A stretch of DNA of 64,000 bases, from the NCBI RefSeq assembly GCF_044761985.1, contig NZ_JBIWDK010000010.1, positions 1 through 64,000 on the forward strand. Direction: 5' to 3'. The notes below the pieces were generated by a model. It saw only the letters and a program-made list of their open reading frames with translations. It was not told the DNA's origin and made no database searches. Positions 58,697 through 64,000 of this stretch are shown here, piece after piece; position 1 is the stretch's first letter, and the number at the start of each line of letters is the position of its first letter. Source of the stretch: Peribacillus sp044761985. Its GTDB lineage: Bacteria > Bacillota > Bacilli > Bacillales > DSM-1321. Made by a program: the position numbers and the translations under genes.

Positions 58697-59929
58697 ATGT
58701 CTTCTTTACATGGAGATACGAGAGGCTTTAAAAAGCTGCTCCCCTTTTTAGGGCCAGCTTTTATAGCCGCCGTTGCTTACATTGATCCAGGGAATTACGC
58801 AACGAACATTGCCGCGGGTTCAAAATATGGCTATACGTTATTATGGGTTATTCTTGCGTCCAATTTAATGGCGGTCTTGATACAGTCCTTGTCTGCAAAA
58901 TTAGGAATAGCAACAGGGAAAAACCTTCCTGAACTATGCCGTGAGACATTTTCCAAAAAGTCTTCGTTCTTTTTATGGATTCAAGCCGAAATCGTCATAA
59001 TGGCGACGGATTTAGCCGAGTTTATCGGAGCGGCACTCGGGATTTATTTACTGTTCGATCTTCCGCTTATCACTTCCGCGCTTATTGCGGCAATCGGGTC
59101 ATTTGCCATTTTAGAGTTTCAGCGCAGAGGATACCGTACATTCGAAGCGTTGATCACAGGGATGATATTCGTGGTGGTGCTTGCTTTTGGCGCTCAAGTT
59201 TTTTATGCGAAACCGGACACCTCAGCACTCCTTATGGGTCTTCTCACACCCAAGTTCGAAGGAGTCGATAGCATCTTGCTATCAGCTGGGATGCTTGGGG
59301 CGACTGTCATGCCACATGCGATATACTTACATTCTTCTCTGACGCAAAAACGAATCATTGGGAAGGACGAAATGGAACGGAAACGGATTTTTCGTTTTGA
59401 GTTTATTGATATCGCCATTGCCATGCTCATAGCGGGTGCCATCAATGCTGCCATGCTAGTGGTTTCGGCTGCATTGTTTCATAAAAGTGGGGTGCTTGTA
59501 GAAGATTTGGATGTGGCCTATGACCAATTTGCCTTGATGCTAGGGCCATCTGTTGCCATGTTTTTTGGAATCGGCTTATTGTTTGCCGGTCTATCAAGCT
59601 CGTCCGTCGGTATGCTCACAGGGGATGTCGTCATGCAGGGGTTCATAAAAAAACATATCCCCATCTATTTGAGAAGGCTGATCACGACGATTCCTCCATT
59701 AGTGATCATTTTGATGGGAGTGAATCCGTCCAAAGCACTCGTAATGAGTCAAGTCGTACTATCGTTTGGGATTGCATTTGCGCTCATTCCGCTCATACGG
59801 TTTACAAGTGATAAGAAAATCATGGGCAATCTAGTCAATCACAAAGTGACGTCGGGCTGTGCCTGGATCATCGCTGTCCTCATTATCGGACTGAACCTGT
59901 TTTTGCTATATGAGACGCTACTTGGGTAA
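58697..59929 (+). CDS. mntH: Nramp-type manganese transporter
   Basis: 410 residues from ATG 58697 with AAAGGAG 9 bp upstream. It has eleven membrane segments. The Nramp metal site is visible: AYIDPGNYATN (DPGN) in helix 1 and GATVMPHAIYLHSSL (MPH) in helix 6. AEIVIMATDLAEFIGAALGIYLLF is helix 3. It imports Mn(II), probably with protons. The promoter and dyad upstream suggest MntR repression at high manganese. Confidence 0.94.
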   Translation: MSSLHGDTRGFKKLLPFLGPAFIAAVAYIDPGNYATNIAAGSKYGYTLLWVILASNLMAVLIQSLSAKLGIATGKNLPELCRETFSKKSSFFLWIQAEIVIMATDLAEFIGAALGIYLLFDLPLITSALIAAIGSFAILEFQRRGYRTFEALITGMIFVVVLAFGAQVFYAKPDTSALLMGLLTPKFEGVDSILLSAGMLGATVMPHAIYLHSSLTQKRIIGKDEMERKRIFRFEFIDIAIAMLIAGAINAAMLVVSAALFHKSGVLVEDLDVAYDQFALMLGPSVAMFFGIGLLFAGLSSSSVGMLTGDVVMQGFIKKHIPIYLRRLITTIPPLVIILMGVNPSKALVMSQVVLSFGIAFALIPLIRFTSDKKIMGNLVNHKVTSGCAWIIAVLIIGLNLFLLYETLLG

Positions 59930-59946
59930 TGCCATTAAAATCGGAT

Positions 59947-59990
59947 AAAGCAAAGGGGAGGACCAGCTGATGGTCCTTCTCTTTTGCTTT
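59947..59990 (+). terminator. Terminator of mntH
   Basis: AAAGCAAAGGGGAGGACCA and TGGTCCTTCTCTTTTGCTTT form a long stem with small mismatches and a 5-nt loop. Confidence 0.8.
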
Positions 59991-60192
59991 CCTTTCCTAA
60001 GGAAGGTGTAAGAAGCGGGGGTAGCCTAATGTAAGAGCGATGGATATACGAATTGTTGTAGTCATAAGGTGGCATGAATAACGGGGGAAAGGGGAGACTG
60101 AGAAGGGCTCCGCGTTTGATGCTACTAGGGAAGTTTTTGCGTGGGAATTATGGTAAAATTATATAGAAAACGGGAAGGGATGTTAGTGTCCG

Positions 60193-60747
60193 ATGAATAC
60201 TCATTTTTTCTTTGCTTTAGTACTGCCAGATGATATTAAGCATCATTTACATAACCAGACAAATGAAGTGAAATCGGAGTTTCCATTTAAGAAATGGTTA
60301 CATCCAGCCGATTATCATATTACGATGGCATTTCTGGGAAATGCCGAAGATACAATGAAAGAAGAAGCGCTGGAAAAAATAAAACGTGCACTCGCCAATG
60401 AACAGTCGTTTGAGCTCGAGGTAGAGGGGATCGATGTTTTTGGTAAAAAAGAGAGCCCGCGTATTTTGTGGGCAGGCGTCAAACAGGAAGAAAGGCTGAC
60501 TTCCATCCAAAAGAAAATCTATGCATCATGCGTAGAGGCAGGTTTTGAATTGGACAAAAAACCTTTCAAACCGCATATTACTCTGGCCAGGAAATTCGAG
60601 GGTGAGACCCCTTTTTCCATCAATGAGGCCCGTCAGCTGGCAAATCCGGAAGCGAAAGCATTTCAAGCTTCCCAAATAGCCCTTTATCAGACACATCTTG
60701 GGGCATCCCCTTCATACGAACCAGTATATACAATAAACCTTCAATAA
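60193..60747 (+). CDS. thpR: RNA 2',3'-cyclic phosphodiesterase (YtlP, LigT/2H family)
   Basis: 184 residues. The two HxT motifs of 2H phosphoesterases are HITMAFLG (about residue 38) and HITLARKF (about residue 128). The family opens RNA 2',3'-cyclic phosphates, and in older work is called 2'-5' RNA ligase. ytlQ follows directly, as in B. subtilis. Confidence 0.92.
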   Translation: MNTHFFFALVLPDDIKHHLHNQTNEVKSEFPFKKWLHPADYHITMAFLGNAEDTMKEEALEKIKRALANEQSFELEVEGIDVFGKKESPRILWAGVKQEERLTSIQKKIYASCVEAGFELDKKPFKPHITLARKFEGETPFSINEARQLANPEAKAFQASQIALYQTHLGASPSYEPVYTINLQ

Positions 60748-60771
60748 TAGAGGAAGATGGGTGGTGGTCGA

Positions 60772-61758
60772 ATGGCACAGCTCATAAAAATACAGGATTA
60801 CATTTCCCGGTATGAGCAGGATATTTATCGATATCCGTCACAATTTGCAAAGTTAAAAAAACAACAGTGGGATAAACTGCAGGCCGCCTATCACGCAGGT
60901 GAGCTAGAACAGCTGTACAGCCAACCAGATGAAGAACAAACCCTGTTCAAAGGCACGACGACGGAGGAAGAGCCAAAGGGGCTCTTCCGTAAAGTAAAAG
61001 GATTGTTCCAAAGGTCGGACGGTCAAGAGAAAGAGGCCGAAGAAATTCATATACCGAACCCCGTGATCAATCATAATGTCTTTTCGTTAAGGGTTCCTGC
61101 AAATCCAGCAAACTTGGATGAACTTAAGCAGAATTTCTTAAACCAGTTACTTCGTTTCCAGATGAAATGGGGCAGCTCGACGCTTCGTGAAAGGTCTTAT
61201 GTGGACCAATCATTCTTTCTAGAAGAAAAACTCCGCTTTTTCCTGCAGCGTTTTCCTGATACATTTCTTGTTTTATATAAACCTATCTTTCTATTGAAAA
61301 ATGCTCCGATCGAAGTCGATGTCATTTTGCTTACGCCGGTGGATGTCTGGTGCATCACCTTTCTCGAAGCGGAAGAGGATGCAGCCTTTATTGGATCGAG
61401 CGATCGGTTTTGGCTACGGCGGCATCATAAGTATCCGGACAAAAAAGTTCTCAATCCTTTCTTGGCCGTTAACCGGATGGGAAGTATTGTTTCCCAGTTA
61501 TTTGAACTGTATGAAGTGAATCTACCGATAAAAAAAGTGGTCCTTTCGCGGAATGGCTATATGGATTACCCGGAGACTCCATACGACATTGATTTATTGG
61601 ATAAGCGGACTTTTCCGGAATGGTTTGACAGGATGCGGTCGATATCTTCCCCGCTTAAGGCGCAGCAGCTAAAAGGGGCACAGGCTCTCTTGGATTATTG
61701 CCAAACGACTTCAAGCCTACGTCCGGAATGGGATGCCGATCAACAACAGGATTCATAA
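60772..61758 (+). CDS. ytlQ: YtlQ-like protein, NERD-like nuclease-related segment possible
   Basis: 328 residues from ATG 60772 behind GGTGGTGG (an ATG at 60757 is an alternative). The N-terminal third is charged and helical. The C-terminal half has LRFFLQRFPDTFLVLYKPIFLLKNAPIEVDVILLTPVDVWCITFLEAE, a beta-rich stretch recalling nuclease-related domains (EVDVILL). Placement after ytlP identifies it as YtlQ. The function is unknown. The stop codon abuts a remnant of ytlR. Confidence 0.8.
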   Translation: MAQLIKIQDYISRYEQDIYRYPSQFAKLKKQQWDKLQAAYHAGELEQLYSQPDEEQTLFKGTTTEEEPKGLFRKVKGLFQRSDGQEKEAEEIHIPNPVINHNVFSLRVPANPANLDELKQNFLNQLLRFQMKWGSSTLRERSYVDQSFFLEEKLRFFLQRFPDTFLVLYKPIFLLKNAPIEVDVILLTPVDVWCITFLEAEEDAAFIGSSDRFWLRRHHKYPDKKVLNPFLAVNRMGSIVSQLFELYEVNLPIKKVVLSRNGYMDYPETPYDIDLLDKRTFPEWFDRMRSISSPLKAQQLKGAQALLDYCQTTSSLRPEWDADQQQDS

Positions 61759-61820
61759 TCGTTGGAGGGGATGGTCTGCTACACGAAGTCATAAACGGAG
61801 CGGATTCATTCCCTTATGCA
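61755..61820 (+). pseudogene. Remnant of ytlR (diacylglycerol kinase-like lipid kinase)
   Basis: Right at the ytlQ stop the plus strand encodes FIIVGGDGLLHEVINGADSFP in another frame. GGDGxLHEVING is the catalytic-loop signature of the DAGK/YegS lipid-kinase family to which YtlR belongs. The first sixty or so residues of such a protein and most of the rest are missing, and the frame soon becomes unrecognisable. In B. subtilis ytlR follows ytlQ, so this is a deletion remnant. Confidence 0.65.
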
Positions 61821-62606
61821 ACCACTGGCCCCCCATTCCAGGTGGTTCGGAAAGGACTATGTAAGAGGTGTTCAGAAACGGCTAATCGAATGAATCGCTT
61901 TCTTATTTTTTTGTATGATGTCTGCAATCACCTATGGAGTGAACCGTTCCCCCCTTAAATAAATGGTTGAATTTTATAAAAACGGGTAAATTAATTTATC
62001 TATTCATTTTATCGAAAAATTATTTTTACATACCTTCAAGGGCCTAAGGACTGATGGGGAAAGAGCTCCCTTGAGCTACGAGCTACGTACAGTCGATGAT
62101 ATCTCCATCTTTATAAAGCATGGATTGTGCTTCCTGAACGCATGATGGAAAGGTGTAAATGAAGAACATGGACTCTATTTCCGGTAAAGTGAGAGCCGTT
62201 TAGAATTTTCGATCCGCCGAAGGTCAGACAGATGGAGAAAATATCGGGATGAATGAGGTAGAAGTAGGGGTCCTGAAGGAGAAATTTCGGGTCATGTTCA
62301 AGGGTAGTCAATGCTTATCCTTTTCGAAATGATTCCTTTGTACTTGTTTTATGGGTATAATCGTTTTATAGTACTTGACGAAGAAACCATATTTCAACTA
62401 AAATTTAATTTATGGCTATTGTTAGATTGCTCAATAGCTATTTTTTATTTTCTTATCATAATGATGTTTTATTGCGGGATTAGTTCCGATGCACGTATAC
62501 ATGCAGCTACGCCAACAGGCGGGTTCTTTAATAAACATTAGGTAGTGGTATTACATACACTAGGTGAACGTACTTACATTTGTATGATTAAGCGAGGAAA
62601 TCGAAG
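61821..62606. other. Gene-poor stretch between the ytlR remnant and ytmP
   Basis: About 790 bp. Two open frames occur here (62311-62541 plus, hydrophobic, behind AAGGGTAG; 62111-62311 minus) but neither resembles a known protein. It probably represents decayed DNA where B. subtilis has ytlR and amyX. No RNA or repeat was identified. Confidence 0.4.
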
Positions 62607-63398
62607 GTGAGCCAGTTGGAACATTTAATAGGTCAGGAGTGGGATATATCCCCTGCTGGAGGAGCTACGGGAGAAGCGTTCATTGCCGAGAAAGATGGGC
62701 AAAAGCTGTTCCTGAAACGAAATTCATCGCCATTTTTAGCTGTTCTTTCGGCCGAGGGCATTGTTCCAAAGTTAGTGTGGACAAAACGCCTCGCAAATGG
62801 GGATGTGATTACGGCCCAGCATTGGATGGAAGGTAGGGAGCTAACTCAAGCAGAAATGGCCAAAGAGAGGGTTGCCAAACTGCTTCAGAAAATACATCAA
62901 TCCGACCCTTTATTAAGCATGCTTAAAAGGCTTGGTAAAAGTCCTTTACGGCCTGAAAGTATACTTACAGACATAGAAAACGGTTTATCTTTAGAGGTAA
63001 ATAACCTAATGATCATCAAGCAGGCCATTCAATTTCTAGAGAATAACCTACTGTTGATTGAATGCGATGAGAATGTCGTGTGCCATTGCGACGTGAACCA
63101 TAATAATTGGCTTATGACCGAAACCGACGGATTGTTTTTAATTGATTGGGATGCTCCGGTCATTGGTGATCCAGCCATCGATCTTGGCATGCTATTGTAT
63201 TCTTATGTGCCACGCGGCGAATGGGAACAATGGTTAGCCCGTTACGGTAAAAAGCTGGATGCGGGATTGGAAATGAGGATGAAATGGCACACAGTTTCCC
63301 AACTCGTGCTTTCCATCCAGTGGCATCATAGTAGAGAGCGGTACGAGGAAAGAAATGATTTACTGATGAAACTAGAATCCCTATTAATGGACGGTTAA
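62607..63398 (+). CDS. ytmP: Aminoglycoside phosphotransferase-family protein YtmP
   Basis: 263 residues from GTG 62607; a TTG at 62616 with GAAGG upstream is equally possible. SPAGGATGEAFIAEKDGQKLFLKRN is the nucleotide-binding beta sheet, VVCHCDVNHNNWLM the catalytic loop (Asp), and FLIDWDAPVIGDPAIDLGMLLYSY the metal-binding DxD. It is a small-molecule kinase of the APH/choline kinase fold. The substrate is unknown. It overlaps the convergent ytzH by 4 bp. Confidence 0.9.
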   Translation: MSQLEHLIGQEWDISPAGGATGEAFIAEKDGQKLFLKRNSSPFLAVLSAEGIVPKLVWTKRLANGDVITAQHWMEGRELTQAEMAKERVAKLLQKIHQSDPLLSMLKRLGKSPLRPESILTDIENGLSLEVNNLMIIKQAIQFLENNLLLIECDENVVCHCDVNHNNWLMTETDGLFLIDWDAPVIGDPAIDLGMLLYSYVPRGEWEQWLARYGKKLDAGLEMRMKWHTVSQLVLSIQWHHSRERYEERNDLLMKLESLLMDG

Positions 63399-63673
63399 TT
63401 AAATTGATTGATGTCATCGATCCATTGGGACAAATCGTCCTGATGGGAATTGATATGTGCCTCTGAATCCGAGGCTCCGATGCCTGTCTGGCTATATTCG
63501 TAAATTTCTTTTAGTATCGTTTTTACATTTTGATCGATATCGGCATTGACCATCAATGATTTGACAAGCCTTTCAACTTGTTCATATTCGGCGACGGAAC
63601 CGCAGCAGTCCGTGTTTTGGTTGTATAAAATGTCTTTTAACAGATGTAATTGGTTTTCATGGGAAAGCGGCAT
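63395..63673 (-). CDS. ytzH: YtzH-like protein
   Basis: 92 residues, acidic and helical (HLLKDILYNQNTDCCGSVAEYEQVERLVKSLMVN). Its position between ytmP and trmB, length and sequence fit B. subtilis YtzH. It contains adjacent cysteines (DCCG). The function is unknown. The ATG follows GAAAGGAGCG. Confidence 0.85.
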   Translation of the reverse strand: MPLSHENQLHLLKDILYNQNTDCCGSVAEYEQVERLVKSLMVNADIDQNVKTILKEIYEYSQTGIGASDSEAHINSHQDDLSQWIDDINQFN

Positions 63674-63783
63674 AGTATCGCTCCTTTCTAATTATGAAAT
63701 CAACTGGATCCCTAAAGATTTTTTTGCTGTTCTCTTGATTATGGTGTGTGTTGCAAAAAGTTTTATACATGATAATCGCAGAG

Positions 63784-63814
63784 ACTGCCGCCTGGATGGC
63801 CGGCAGTTTTTTTG
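63784..63814 (+). terminator. Terminator-like hairpin upstream of trmB
   Basis: ACTGCCG and CGGCAGT form a 7-bp stem with a 10-nt loop, followed by T7. It probably ends readthrough from ytmP. Confidence 0.65.
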
Positions 63815-63919
63815 TTTAATGAGGGAATGAAGCAGTCCGATTACGAGAAAATGAACTTGCAGGAATCCATAATCTCGTGTTATGGTTTGAACGATTATAT
63901 TATAAATAGGGGTGTCATC

Positions 63920-64000
63920 ATGCGTTTAAGAAATAAACCTTGGGCTGAAGACCGTTTGAATGAATATCCGCAATATGTGATTCAGCAGCCAGTGAGCCAT
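63920..64000 (+). CDS. trmB: tRNA (guanine-N7-)-methyltransferase, N-terminal part
   Basis: The window ends after 27 codons (MRLRNKPWAEDRLNEYPQYV...), which matches the conserved TrmB start MRxRxKPWAxD. TrmB methylates G46 of tRNA. ATG 63920 follows AGGGGTG. The ytmP-ytzH-trmB order agrees with B. subtilis. Truncated by the window edge. Confidence 0.85.
   Translation, partial: MRLRNKPWAEDRLNEYPQYVIQQPVSH

Noticed and set aside
62111..62311. Minus-strand open frame of 66 codons
   Set aside because: No ribosome binding site and no recognisable motif.
62311..62541. Open frame encoding a 76-residue hydrophobic peptide
   Set aside because: A weak ribosome binding site is present, but the protein has no recognisable family and lies in decayed sequence; not called as a gene.

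Overview
The window looks like the chromosome of a low-to-medium GC Bacillaceae bacterium, most likely a Bacillus or Peribacillus-type soil spore former. The reasons are strong AGGAGG-type ribosome binding sites with many TTG and GTG starts, dense rho-independent terminators, a Cse60 sporulation protein and a SinI-type peptide. Blocks also follow the Bacillus subtilis yt region: ytfP/ytgP/ytzG/ytzE, and ytlP-ytlQ-(ytlR remnant)-ytmP-ytzH-trmB. Species assignment is inference. No rRNA, tRNA, CRISPR array, prophage or intact insertion sequence was seen.

Layout. Positions 1-7.7 kb: carboxylesterase, DUF421 membrane protein, orphan SinI-like peptide, CAP-domain protein, aldo/keto reductase, a MarR regulator divergent from an old yellow enzyme (namA), and a CPBP membrane protease. 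7.8-12.1 kb: a rifampicin-phosphotransferase-like enzyme with a DHA2 exporter (compare B. subtilis yvkC/yvkA), then a frameshifted small gene. 12.1-20.4 kb: rhodanese with a tiny CxxC protein, a tartrate/malate dehydrogenase-like enzyme, cse60, a MEDS-domain protein, an alkyltransferase-like protein, a 21-bp phased repeat array, ytfP, murJ (ytgP), rsuA-type pseudouridine synthase and ytzE. 20.4-27.3 kb: guaC, a Fur-boxed ferredoxin/flavodoxin reductase, and a complete Bce-type antimicrobial peptide sensing and detoxification module (response regulator, kinase, ATPase, permease). 27.5-32 kb: codB-codA behind a PyrR-type attenuator, and an amino acid permease. 32-40.5 kb: a TPR protein, small membrane proteins and lipoprotein, a PhnA-type zinc protein, a nucleoside hydrolase behind an unexplained leader, DinB, a flavoprotein and an orphan ABC ATPase.

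40.7-49.0 kb is the most distinctive region: a C30 carotenoid locus made of two convergent operons. The plus operon has three genes (crtN paralogue, crtN, crtM). The minus operon has four (cruF-type hydratase, acyltransferase, crtQ-type glycosyltransferase, crtP-type oxidase). The predicted pigment is a hydroxylated, glycosylated and acylated C30 carotenoid. Each operon is preceded by three contiguous 11-bp direct repeats (TTGTAYAATAT-like). This is the layout of operators of the B12-dependent photoreceptor repressor family CarH/LitR, so both halves may be switched on together by light. The regulator is not in the window. The convergent ends are separated by two tandem copies of a roughly 165-bp repeat, the second of which runs into the crtP-like reading frame.

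49.2-64 kb is ordinary chromosome: ferritin-like protein, EamA exporter, Rrf2 regulator with a FrnE-type DsbA, uroporphyrinogen-III synthase, signal peptidase I, VOC protein, DedA, pepV-dat, mntH behind a probable MntR site, thpR-ytlQ, a remnant of ytlR, ytmP, ytzH and the start of trmB.
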